Positions 1 to 11,300 of a stretch of DNA of 64,000 nt are shown piece by piece; the stretch's first letter is position 1; the number at the start of each line of letters is the position of its first letter. The position numbers were made by a program, and so were the translations under genes. Under the pieces are notes generated by a model. It made no database searches, had not been told where the DNA came from, and saw only the letters and a list, made by a program, of their open reading frames with translations. Source of the DNA: Typha latifolia (lineage: Eukaryota > Streptophyta > Magnoliopsida > Poales > Typhaceae); NCBI GenBank assembly GCA_019914945.1, contig CM034104.1:4714501-4778500 (forward strand), written 5' to 3'.

Positions 1-510
1 CAAAACATATTAGTCTTACAGAATCACACATTCTGTAATCACAATTACAAATGTACTTATGTTGGGTATTTTTTCTTTTTGTTTCTTCAATTTTTGGTTG
101 ATTTTATTTTATTATATATATATATTGCAACTGTGGCAGCTTACTTATCTTGATAATACTTGTTCGTCCTTTTTTTCCTTGAAGAAAAAGGACTGGAAGA
201 ATACTGTTTGTTCATTAGAGAGCGTGGAAATTGGACTCAACCCGTTATATTTTGCTACTACCCACAAAGAAGCTTTAACAAAGGAAATAAAAACTAAGGA
301 GATGGTGAAGTGCTCTCAAGGGAGTATCAATTCTTTTTTCCTTTTGTTTTTCCTTGACTTAAATCTATGTTTTCTCTTTGCTTTTATTAATGACAATATT
401 CCATTTCTTTTGGTAAAAGAAACATAATCTCACATAGTAGGTCAAATTCACTCCTCGCAAAGTGGAGAAGGAATACAGAAGCCATATATTATACAACAGT
501 AGTCTTAATT

Positions 511-2299
511 TTATGCATGGACTATAGTTTCCACTGCGGTGGATGAAAGAAGTGAACCCAATTTTTCACCACCCTCCCATATCTCTGGCAATGCTTCTTT
601 CATGTTGTGGATGCTCTCAAGTGCAACATCTGCCCCTGGAACCAGCACTGAGCTCCCAACCTGCAATCCATGATGAGTACTTAAATCAAGTGCTTTATCT
701 AAACATTCTAAAATATTGATTTCCACTATCTATCTATCTGCCAGAAGATTTAAACTCAGAACTATATTAATCTTTAAAACTATATTAACTCAGTCAATTA
801 CTTTAAAAGTTTAAGTTGTTAGAAAATGGTAAATTTAATTTACAATATAAATCTTTCTATATGAAGATAATGCTTTGTTGAAGGCTCAAAGCAAATAATA
901 AAAAACTTACAATGACAGTATGGAAACCAGCTGCCTTCCCAACGGCTATATTACGTGCGCTGTCATCAAAAAAAATCTGCCAGGAGAAAATTCCTATTAA
1001 ATTTTGTATTGTCCTTGAATTAACTATCTAGATCAATGTGTAAGAGCTTACTGTTTTCTTTGGATCAATGTTTGCGATTCTTATGGCAGCTTCCATGGCT
1101 TCCAAAGAAGGTTTACAAAGAATTCGTTGCCAGTTGGAGTCTGTCATGCTGACATTGTTAGCTGCATCAGTATCTGAATCAGTTTCACTAAAATATCCAT
1201 GAACATTTTTGTTAATCAACTGGTCATCGTTTAATGGTGCAGCGTCATCCATTTTCTTGCAATTGCCATCTGCTTCAAGAGGTGGGTTAAGTGTTTCAAA
1301 GCATATAACACCTTCAAAGCAGTCTTCTAGCCCTAGCCTGCTGAGAACCTTTTCAGCATGAGCTTTGTCGGCATTGGTGAAAATCTACAGGAAAATTACA
1401 GGTCATTATTATAACAAGAAAACATGCATATTTATCCAAATCATTTTGGTTGTTCTGATTATATTTCTTATTGAATTAAATCATAACAGTCGTACTATCT
1501 TGCACTGTGGCATTGAAAGAAGTAGGTGCTTCAAGACAGGATCAGGCTTTAGTGTCTCATATGGGAGTTTCCCATGCACATATGCATGGAATTCATCATT
1601 GTCAAACTCAAAGCCCAAGGCCTACAACAGAAAAGAGCAGGAGAAACTTAGAAAGCAATAAACATGCAATTAATTTGCATTGTTAACAGTAAAAATCTTA
1701 GACATATTACTATTTTCTACCTTAAGACCAGCCATTGTTGTTCCGTATTCCTTGTACAATGCCAGGCACATTTTGGGTACTTGACTTTCTTCAATCTGGA
1801 GGTTGTTCAACATATAATCTGCCATTATTCAACATAAAGTTAATTTCTTTCAGACAACATGACAAAAATCTCTGTTTTAAAAATACTCAGTCTGCTTTCT
1901 CCAAGCAGATCAAGATCAAATTTCCTAGAAATTTTTCTGTAACTTGTTCTTGGTTAAAACTTGTTTGCTTTTAGTCAATGATGCTTTTTCCTTTTTCTCA
2001 TAGTAATTAAGACAAAAATCGTAAGACAATTTATGGAATATAATGTTTTTTAATTTTTCTTACACTTACCTTGTATGTTCTTGCGACAAGCTAAATTGAG
2101 TCCTGAACTCAATGGATATAGCGTATCATCCATATCTGGAAACACCATTTAAGAGCTGCAGTCTAGTTAATTCTGGGTGGCCATCTTTTTCGAAGAAATA
2201 AAAGAAGAATCGTAAATATTGATGACTTCACAGTTCACACATCCTTAACTCACCGAAGAGCAAATATTCAAACTTTGCTCCAGTTGAAAAGCGATCCAT
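511..2299 (-). CDS. HAD-superfamily hydrolase, pyrimidine 5'-nucleotidase-like (suppressor of disruption of TFIIS type), 7 exons
   Basis: Seven exons, all GT-AG and phase-consistent, join to 294 residues: 2254-2299, 2070-2135, 1721-1818, 1496-1621, 1052-1384, 911-976 and 511-660. The product carries HAD motif I (DMDDT, residues 16-20, nucleophile Asp16), motif II (IFTNAD, from residue 113), the motif III lysine in LCKP (Lys203) and motif IV (FFDDS, about 225-229). The C-terminus, with an EIWEG block, matches the plant family annotated as suppressor of disruption of TFIIS-like or pyrimidine 5'-nucleotidase; length is close to the usual ~280. Family members dephosphorylate small phosphorylated metabolites; the substrate here is inferred. 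Exon 5 contains an acidic, low-complexity insert (about residues 146-198) between motifs II and III, seen in plant members. Start chosen because it lies just before the family's first conserved block. No transit peptide is evident, so probably cytosolic. Confidence 0.93.
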
Positions 2300-3600
2300 T
2301 TCAAAAGTTAAAGCCTGCAAGAACAAGAACAACAAAATTATTTCAAATATCCAATTATTCGAATGAGTTTTCATTACTTTCTACCACCTGAGCAAAGTAT
2401 ATAAATAATGTTACACTGTTTATTCTTTGCAGAAGTCTTTGGAAGCAATTACTTTTCAGAAATAAATGATTTTGGCAACACTATTTTTTTTTTTGAATCT
2501 ATGGTAAAAGTAGTTCGATATAAATTAATTTGTGCCGTAATTATTACTGGGTATGATGGAGTTTTAAATTTCAACTCCAGTCCTGATCTGATGACACTGA
2601 TTGGATATACAGGCCTTCTTTTCTAAAGGGGAAATCTGACCGCAGTTAAATTTGTTAAAGAAGGGTCAAGGCTAAAAGTCCTAAAGGATTACCTGAGAAG
2701 AAATAATACAAACTTTGAACTAAATAATATCTATACCTATTGAATCAGAGGTGAGGAAAATGTCTTGATGCCCTTGGTTCATTCTTTATTAGTACTTTGA
2801 ATTGAAGAATCTATTTGGTATTATCTCTGATTTATGTCTCTCTTTTTTCAAAAGATATTCTATACCTCTTGAATCAGAGGTAAGGAAAATGTTAAGATTC
2901 CCTTGTTTCATTCTTTATTATGCTTCAAGCCTACAAAATTCTTTTGTCCTCAGCAAAAGGTTTATGTTCTCAATTTCTTAACAAGTGAACTACAAAGTAT
3001 CCAAACTAGATAGGAAAAAAAGAGGAAAAGAAGACCCATCAAAGACTAAATAATTGGAAGCAAGAAAGCCTAAAGGTTTGTCCTCAACAATCAAGAATCT
3101 ACTTCACCTAGAAATGAAATCACTAAGAAAAAGAGGAACATAAGACTAATGAAAATTACAGAATAACATGCAAAAGAAACCATAAGAAGAGGGAAAAGAA
3201 AAAAAAAAAAAAAGGAATGGATGCAGTGTATTACCTCCACTTCTTCAGGTCCAGAAGGAAGAAGCAAGACCCAGAAATGTGATGGTAGGTGTCCTTGGTT
3301 TAAGCCCCAATTTATACAAATCTGAGAGGAACTGGCTTTCTCTTTGTTGTGATGGAAAGATGACACTTCCAATAATTCCAGTGGGCAATGAGGGTAGCAT
3401 ATCTTGTAGTACTACACCATATTTGAAAGCATTCTTCTTTTTTCCTGTTCACTTTCCACCTTGCCAGAGTGCCTTCCCACACAGACAAGGACAGCACTTC
3501 CCCAATGGTGACCACTTCCCACTTTCCCCTGATACTGTTGACACCGAGTGGAGAGATTCTATTTGGCCACTGATGGCCGCCTCTCACTCGGTTTCAGATT
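2300..3600 (-). promoter_or_regulatory. Probable 5' leader, leader intron and promoter of the HAD gene
   Basis: On the minus strand a good acceptor (TTCTTGCAG) ends at 2315, just 15 bases before the HAD start codon. A matching donor (GAG|GTAAT) sits at 3234. This implies a leader intron of about 920 bp (2315-3234), with an untranslated first exon ending at 3235. The less AT-rich stretch 3235-3600 is the likely first exon and core promoter. I see no clear TATA box. The exon is inferred from splice signals only. Confidence 0.45.
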
Positions 3601-3689
3601 CCAATTAACTTGCAGGTGTGATATATTCGGTAAATTTTTTTTTATTATTTTAAGCCTGCCGAACTTTTTTTTTGTCAATTGTCTAATTC

Positions 3690-4000
3690 ACTTAGAAATT
3701 CAAGTACGAGAATAAATAAGTTATAAAATCGAACTGTGATAACAACTATGTGATCGACTCAAACTCTAAAAATTACTATAGAGAAAATTATTTAGTAGTT
3801 GGTGGTAGCTTAGCTCAATGACTTAGCTCGATTGATGGCTCGATTGCAGCTCGGCAATGCAATAGCTTACGCATATGACTTGAAGTCTAAATTAGACAGC
3901 TTAATATATTGGCTAAAATTTGATAAAAGTCTTAGTGTCTTTGTCACTTCATATCTAGCCTTCGAATTTTTGAATAATAAAAAAATATTCTATATAATTT
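3690..4000. repeat. Diverged interspersed repeat, copy 1
   Basis: This stretch aligns in order with 25885-26290. Shared blocks are ATTATTTGATAGT-like, GGTGGCTTAGCTCAA-like, GCTTGAAGTCTA, AAGTCTAAGTGTCT-like and a terminal CATATCTAACATTCG-like block followed by an A-rich run. Copy 1 is shorter, lacking about 60 bp in the middle. No coding content is recognised. The surrounding 3.6-5.7 kb is otherwise AT-rich spacer. Confidence 0.5.
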
Positions 4001-4789
4001 TTTTAGTTCACTCGCTTCAAGTTCTATATTTAAGTTTTAAATAAAATGTAAAAATAGAAGTTTGGGAGGGTTGGTTTGGTCAAAAACTCACCTTTCATGT
4101 GTAATTTTTTTTTGAGGTTTTTACATAATTGCCATATAATTTTCCAAACATTATAATTATTATTATATTCTTTTATGTGAGATAAAAATATGTATTTATT
4201 AATTTTAACAATAATTAATTAGAAATATTTTATTAAAAACTAATAATAATTACAATTTTAAAGTCAAAAGATTTCAGTCGATAATTATGATATTTTAAAG
4301 AATACAATGAGTGTGATAATTTAAAAATTTTCGATAACAATTATGTTTAAAAAAAAGTCTAATTTTTGTTTTTATGGATTATGAGTCCTTTAAGCTATTT
4401 ACAGAAAGAGAGCAATGGCGGCAAGGAATTGGTTACTAATCTAATATATATATGTATATATATGATGCTGTACTCCGAGAAAAGTTAAAATTGTTACATA
4501 GTGGAATGGCTAGTTTTGCTGGATGACTCTCTTTCCTATAGACGCCTTAGTGGGTGAATTTGGACTAAAGTAGGTTTGGTGGTGCATTTATGGTATCAGA
4601 CAGCAAAATGGACATAATGGTGCAATCTGGTTAGCTTTTCTCTTTGAGATTCCCAAGTGGGATGGATTAATTTTGATTAAGAAAACAAAAGGAAAGTAGA
4701 ATCATGCTTTCCTTTTCATTAATACCTTATGGTATGCAAATATATATATATACCCTTCAAAAAATTTATATTTACTTGTGTACTTAGAC

Positions 4790-4930
4790 CTTATCAAACG
4801 GCCGAGTCCGCTCGTGCCCGGCTTAGCCTGAGCCCGAGCTACCCATTGGTGGCATAGGCAACCCTTTGACCGCTCGACTTGGCCTAGAAGCTTGCCCGTT
4901 TGGCCCGCAAGTAGGCCCGCTCATTCTCTT
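4790..4930. repeat. GC-rich GCCCG-motif block, likely hAT-type terminal remnant
   Basis: A 140-bp island in AT-rich DNA holds many copies of GCCCG, GGCCCGC and GCTCG. Similar blocks occur at 41385-41590 and 56025-56116, with weaker ones at 13400-13600 and 61190-61320. Such subterminal clusters are typical of plant hAT-derived miniature elements. No intact inverted ends or target duplications are seen. Confidence 0.35.
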
Positions 4931-5718
4931 CTTTTTTTTTTGTATAGATATCTTTTAGTGTGAACTAACTATTAAAATTTGAATAATTCAGATACAAAAA
5001 GATATATCCAAAGATTTTTGAAGATATACACATAAAAAAAAACCATATATATACTTACAACTCTCTAATTGGGGCACTTAGGGCTGTCAAAATAATGAAA
5101 GAGATGTTAACTTTAGTTTGTATGATCCTAGCAAGAAACTTAATGCTGCCTTGGGAATTTCTGTTAGTAATTGCCTTATGTATTATTCTGTTCAGGATCT
5201 TGCTATACTCAACTAAGTTTGTGTCTTTATAAAGGAAATTGCATCTAATCTCTTCCTAACATAGGTTCATTCCTTGTTTACATAACAACTAGTATAACAA
5301 TTACAAACATAATTCTGCATTTGTTGTATGGAATAGAAATTTTACCTTACTTCCTTCCATTGATTGTAAAATTTTATTCTATAAATACTGCCATGTGATC
5401 AATGGAAAAGGCAGAGCAATTACTGAGTGCATGCTTCCACTTTGCAGATGATTTGAGTGGATTTAGAAGAAAAAAAATATATACAATATTAATCCAGAAG
5501 ATATTCTCTAGTTAGGTCCAATGTGGAAACCTTTTATTTGGATATTTGGAACAAATGATTATTGGTTTAATTTGTTTAATGAAGAAATTATTGATTTCTA
5601 AGATTATATAATTATTATCATATTTTTATTCTTGATCATCATATAATACAAATTGCAGGTAAGGACTCAAATTGCACGTACTATATGTCTTCTCATGTTG
5701 TATGATCTTAATCGTTTT

Positions 5719-5921
5719 GCAGCTATGTTTGGGCTTGAGAATGTCGGATTTCTGGCAATGATGGTGATATTGTGATGCATTTTGATCTCCTTGGCTCTGC
5801 TACTACTCTCACAAACTTCGCCGGTTCCACCTTCTTGCTGACTCTTCTTGGATGTTTCATCTTGGACACTTACATGACCAAGCTTAACACCGTTCTTGTA
5901 TTCGGACTGCTCGAAATTTTG
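5719..5921 (+). pseudogene. NPF/PTR (NRT1) transporter exon, broken
   Basis: The piece starts after an acceptor-like TTTTGCAG. A first frame reads as a LENVGF motif, then hits a TGA. The frame from 5775 then reads MHFDL, SATTLTNF, GSTFLLTLLG and DTYM, and ends at a donor-like TTG|GTAACT (5921). This is the N-terminal signature exon of the NRT1/PTR (NPF) proton-coupled transporters. The family's second-helix residues between the two pieces are missing and the frame changes, so the exon is broken. No further NPF exons are seen downstream before the gap. The family call rests on recalled motifs; the subfamily is not resolved. Confidence 0.6.
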
Positions 5922-6464
5922 GTAACTAGTACTACGTACTATGGGCTATAAATCGATCTTAGTAGAGCACCGACTACTGGGGTTTATTAATTAAGCTTGA
6001 TTTATAAATTTAAGATTGATAGAGTTTTAGACTAATGAGCATTGAATGAAACTTAATTATCTTTACAACCATGTTGAAGCTTAAAAACCTTAAAAGCCAG
6101 CCTGGATATATCAACTAGTTAGACGATTACTCACTTAAATTGCTAGCATACCATATTTATATTCAACCTACAAAAGTTGAACTTAGTATATATTCGTGAA
6201 TTAACCCCTCTCTTATTCAGAAATTTATAGCTAACTAAACATACTTTAGATGTGTTTCTCTCTTTAAATAAAGCGTGGTCAATGCCATATACTGTACAGA
6301 ACTCTTTTAAACTATATTTCCCAATATAAAACAACAAAAAAGAGTGAATTTAGTGAAGGCTTATCTGTTTAGGTTAGTCTGAGTGCATCGTCAGATGTAT
6401 AAGACAAATCGTAACCCACAAAGACTAATATGGGTGCGATCACGAGTGCCAGATATGCATGATC

Positions 6465-6501
6465 CATACATACATACATACATACATACATGCATACATA
6501 C
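6465..6501. repeat. (CATA)n microsatellite
   Basis: About nine CATA units, with one GCATA variant. It lies shortly before the assembly gap and may have helped break the assembly. Confidence 0.9.
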
Positions 6502-6545
6502 GTTAGTGTACATCTAGCTATATGCCTAGCTAAACTAAATCAAAA

Positions 6546-7045
6546 NNNNNNNNNNNNNNNNNNNNNNNNNNNNNNNNNNNNNNNNNNNNNNNNNNNNNNN
6601 NNNNNNNNNNNNNNNNNNNNNNNNNNNNNNNNNNNNNNNNNNNNNNNNNNNNNNNNNNNNNNNNNNNNNNNNNNNNNNNNNNNNNNNNNNNNNNNNNNNN
6701 NNNNNNNNNNNNNNNNNNNNNNNNNNNNNNNNNNNNNNNNNNNNNNNNNNNNNNNNNNNNNNNNNNNNNNNNNNNNNNNNNNNNNNNNNNNNNNNNNNNN
6801 NNNNNNNNNNNNNNNNNNNNNNNNNNNNNNNNNNNNNNNNNNNNNNNNNNNNNNNNNNNNNNNNNNNNNNNNNNNNNNNNNNNNNNNNNNNNNNNNNNNN
6901 NNNNNNNNNNNNNNNNNNNNNNNNNNNNNNNNNNNNNNNNNNNNNNNNNNNNNNNNNNNNNNNNNNNNNNNNNNNNNNNNNNNNNNNNNNNNNNNNNNNN
7001 NNNNNNNNNNNNNNNNNNNNNNNNNNNNNNNNNNNNNNNNNNNNN
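6546..7045. other. Assembly gap, 500 N
   Basis: Exactly 500 Ns, a conventional placeholder rather than a measured length. It probably hides the first exon or exons of BSH, because the N-terminal ~40 codons of that gene are found nowhere else in the window. Confidence 0.97.
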
Positions 7046-7582
7046 TTGTTGTCTTTGTTACTATCATGGAACTTCTAAAATTTATGTCAAGAAGATATTG
7101 AACTTTTCTTATACGTTCCTTGCTAGTGTATATATCACCTTTCCCAAGGCATTAACAAAATTTTCTACTCTTCAATCTTCAGTGCTTTTAACACTATTGA
7201 GGAAAAGAGAACATGTAGAATTTTCTTTTTTTAAGTTGAACTTCTCTTTGTGCTGTAGTCTTCTCCTTAGTGTTAATCTACGAGTCCTAGATTAAAAAGA
7301 TAAAGTTGAGACTTTGATTGAAGCTAGACCATTTGAAAATCCTTGCTTTGCTTTTCTTTGTATTTGTACTTGTATTGAATTCTCTATTATCAGTCATAAG
7401 CAAGATTTTAGAATGTGTTCATGAAAATTTGTTCTAGAAATAGTTAGGGAGAGAAATATTCGTTACTTGACTTAACCTTTTACCTAGTTTCTTACCTAAA
7501 CTTATATATCTTAAGATGATGACATTGTAAATCAATTTTTGAGAGCTGGGGAACAGTGCAAGGAGTTATGTGATTTACATTA

Positions 7583-8196
7583 GGTTTTGGCCATGGTTAG
7601 TAGGACTAGCCGATCCAAATCAGGATGGGCCAAACCTTCGGATCGGCCAAACCCGATTCCGATCCAGGTCCGATCCAAACTCTCCCTCTCTTTTGCTCTT
7701 TTGCTCTTTCTTCTCACTCTCTTTTTCTATCTTTCACTCTTTCCTTCTCTTTTTTTCTCTTTACCATATATTGTTTATCTTACGGAGAGATTTAGCTCCG
7801 GTGAGCTCTAACGAACTCCGGTATATAATTTTTTAATTTTATTTATATATTTCTTTCTTAGTTTTTTCATTTCTTCCACTCTCTCTCTTTTTCTTCTGTT
7901 TTCCTCTTTTTCTTCTTCATTGCATCAAAGTTTTTCTTTTTTCGTTTGATTTTCTTCCACTTGCTCTCTCTCTCTCTAATTTCTTATTCTTTTTTAGTTT
8001 TCACTACACTATAATTTTTATTTTTTTGTCATTTTTTCTAAATTTTTACAAGTTTTTCTATATTTTTAAATAATATTAAGAATTTAAATAATTAAAAAAA
8101 TCTGATCCGATCTAAGCGACTGATACGACAAATACGTATCATTTTTTTGGAAGGTCGATCCTGATCCTGATCCCGATCCCGATTTTTCAAACCTTA
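7583..8196. mobile_element. hAT-like non-autonomous element remnant in a BSH intron
   Basis: The right end (about 8095-8196) carries TCTGATCCGATC, a TACGTATCATTTTTTTGG block, then CGATCC/CGATCCC repeats and TTTTTCAAACCTTAG. The same ordered 3' end occurs at 43150-43239 and 43590-43682. The left end (7583-7680) has GATCCAAATC and CGATCCAGGTCCGATCC repeats that mirror the right end as degenerate inverted subterminal repeats. The middle is a long CT-rich tract with no recognisable transposase. It lies about 150 bp upstream of a BSH acceptor. Confidence 0.5.
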
Positions 8197-8341
8197 GTTT
8201 TGACTATATGGGTGACTTTTCTGTCTTGTTGCATAATTTCATTTAGATTGGCAATAATTCTTGTTTCATCATCTAATTGATAAATAGGATGATGCTTATT
8301 TAGCTGTGCATAACTTCTCAATACGTTTCTTTTTGTTGAAG

Positions 8342-11300
8342 ATCCTGATTCAGAAGTGGTTAGTTTTTCGAAACGGACTGTGAAGGATCTCAAACTACCT
8401 CCGACTTTTATGACACATATTGCACAATCTATCCAAGTAAGTAAATGTTTGCAGTTTGTAGGCTGTGTGTGTTTTTTTGTGCAATTTTTTTTGCTATAGT
8501 TCAAGCTAACTACATGCATCTTTCTCTGGTCCTCACATTTACATACTTTCCCAGATTTTCCTGTCCTTAAAATTTCCTTAGATGAATACTAGCTTGATTT
8601 CTTATGTGTACCCTAGCTTTCTTCTCTCATTGGTCCATCTTGTTCATTTGCACTTTAACTTGCACTCCTCCCTGAAGCCTACGTTGGTAAGAGCCTTGTG
8701 CACTCGAATACCCTCTTAAAGTTTTCAGTACTAGTGTACTACCATTATTTAGTATCATTTATTATCTGATAGCTTTCTTCCTGTGGATCTTTTTACATGC
8801 GCTCTACCATTTGAGTCTTGCTACCTGATTTTACCTCCTAGGTTTAGCTCAGTCCAGCAGCCAACAAGTTGTCAGCTTTTTAATATTTCTTAATTTGTGT
8901 CTTGCTGATTAATAGCTTCTTGTCCTTTTCATTAAAGACCCAACTGGCAGAATTTCGTTCATTTGAAGGGCAAGAAATGCATATTAAGGAGAAGATTGTG
9001 CCCCTCAAGGTTTGAACTTTTTTTGTTTTTTTTTAAATTTGTAATGATTGTGATTTCTGGTTTATATCTTGTAATGAATGGGATGATAGTGCATTCTACA
9101 TAACTTTGACAACATGTGTGTTTGTTTTGCAGATTGACCTCCGAGTTAACAATACTGTAGTAAGAGACCAATTTTTGTGGGTATGTTCTTTTCACAATAT
9201 TCATAAGATGTGGTGTAGAGGGTGTCACTTAGTGTCAATAAGGCTTGTCCTCATGCAGCTTACAGTGTAGGTTTGATCCTTCGAGACAAGCTTTGCACTA
9301 ATAGGTGAAATGCTGCATGCTACTTTTAACTAGACCCTGCATTTGTTGGAGCCTGGTGCACTAGACAAATCTTTTTGTTTTGAACTTTTCCAACCAAGAA
9401 AAAGGTATCCTTGTATATGAGACTCTCTTCTACATGGGTCTGGGAAGGAGATATAGGCTGCCTTACTATCTCTAAAGAGGTTCTTGATCCATTCCAAGAA
9501 ACCAACGACCTCTTGGAATGAAAGGGGCAAATTTTACAGTCTCACCAAGGGACTTTTCCTACTAGATAACTTTAATCAGCTGATATTTGGGCTCGTATCT
9601 TATTCTCTTTTAACTTGTTGGATGTCAGGACATAAGCAATTTTGAAAGTGATCCTGAAGAATTTGCAAGAACCTTATGCAAGGATCTAAATATTGGAGAC
9701 CCTGAAGTTGGTGTAAGAAATTCTCTTTTATTGAAGATTATTAACAATTGTCTTGTTTTTCGTATAGAATACAAACTTAATGATTGGACATAAGCAATTG
9801 TTTTCACTCCTCTTCTATTGGAAACTGGGAAGTTAATACTACATTCAAAAAATAATTTGATTCAGTTGCATGTTCTTAGCGTCTCTTAATGAGTAAAAAA
9901 AAAGTCCCTTTTGTGATACAAATGTCTATCCCAATCTAGGACTGAATAAAGACAGCTATTTGGCCACATACACAATTGTTTTGTTTTACTAGTAAATGTA
10001 AACTAATTGTGTTCTGCTATTTTTCTCAAAGTTGGAAAACATGGTGAGACCCTTGAATGGATTGAAGTTTATTTATAAGATTCATCATTTGAGATCTATA
10101 CTAACTAGAGGTTTACATATTTAAGATCTTGTTTAGTACGTTGTATAGGGCTAGAGGAGAATGTCTCTTTCGACGAGGAACACCAAACATCATGGACTCC
10201 AGATTGGCAAACAGAAATGTGTTGCAACTTGCAAGATCTTTCAAATTGCTCCTGCCTAAATATCTACTCACTTGAGGTCCTCTCTTCTTTAAAAGCCGGA
10301 TAAAGTTGTTGTACCTTGTTTTGACTTTTAGTGACAAACCTAGATGATAATAACAAACATATATTATAATCAGCTTGTAAAAGATATGATATTTTTCAGA
10401 CGTGCAGTTCTTACCTGTTTATTGGTGACACAAATTATTTTCATTTATTTCAACACAATGGTGCCATATTGATTAAACTGATGAACAATATGTACAGCCC
10501 GCGATTGCTGTTGCTATTCGGGAACAACTTTATGAGGTTAGATACTTAGATCCCTTCCATTGTGAATTGTTGGATGTTCTTTCTTCTAGCAGATGTTACA
10601 TTTGGATTCCCATTATTTGCTTTAGGATTGACCATTTCTTGGAGATAGTTTGTGATTTGAAGAATAGTTTGTGATCACTATGTATGCATATATGCATATG
10701 CATATATATGTAAATGCATATATTTACAGAGTTTTTGACCAAACTAGCACTCTCAAAATTTTTTTACACATTTAGTATACTTTAAAATTTAAATATATGA
10801 CTATGTGAGTTAGAAAATCGCTGATTGAGACGATTTTCTGGTTTGTTTGAGGGAAGGTAATTCTATATAAATCTTTTCTGGTTCAGCGACTTCCAAATAT
10901 AAATCATTAATAGTATCAACAATTTATAGAAATTCTTTTCCCTCGTACTTGGTCATTTTCTTATTCATTTTTACATTTTTATATAAATCGCTGACGATAT
11001 TGTGACTTATTTTGAAAATCACTGTCCCAATCAGCATTTTTTCAACTCACTCAGTCTTATATGTAAGTTAAAGGTGAATTATACACAGTAAAAAATTTGA
11101 GAGATGTAAAATAGTCAAAAATTCTATATTTACGTACATATACTTCTATATTAGACTCCTTTTTATATTTGTTGCATCATTACTTTATGAACCTAGGTTG
11201 TAAAGTGTGGTTTCAGTGAAATTAGGTCCTTAGCAATTTTCATCCAAATACAAAGTTCAGGTTAAGGAAGCAGAAAAGTTCAATATAGAAAAGGTAAGTA

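Noticed and set aside
6490..7101. Open frames running through the N gap
   Set aside because: They exist only because unknown bases cannot show stops.
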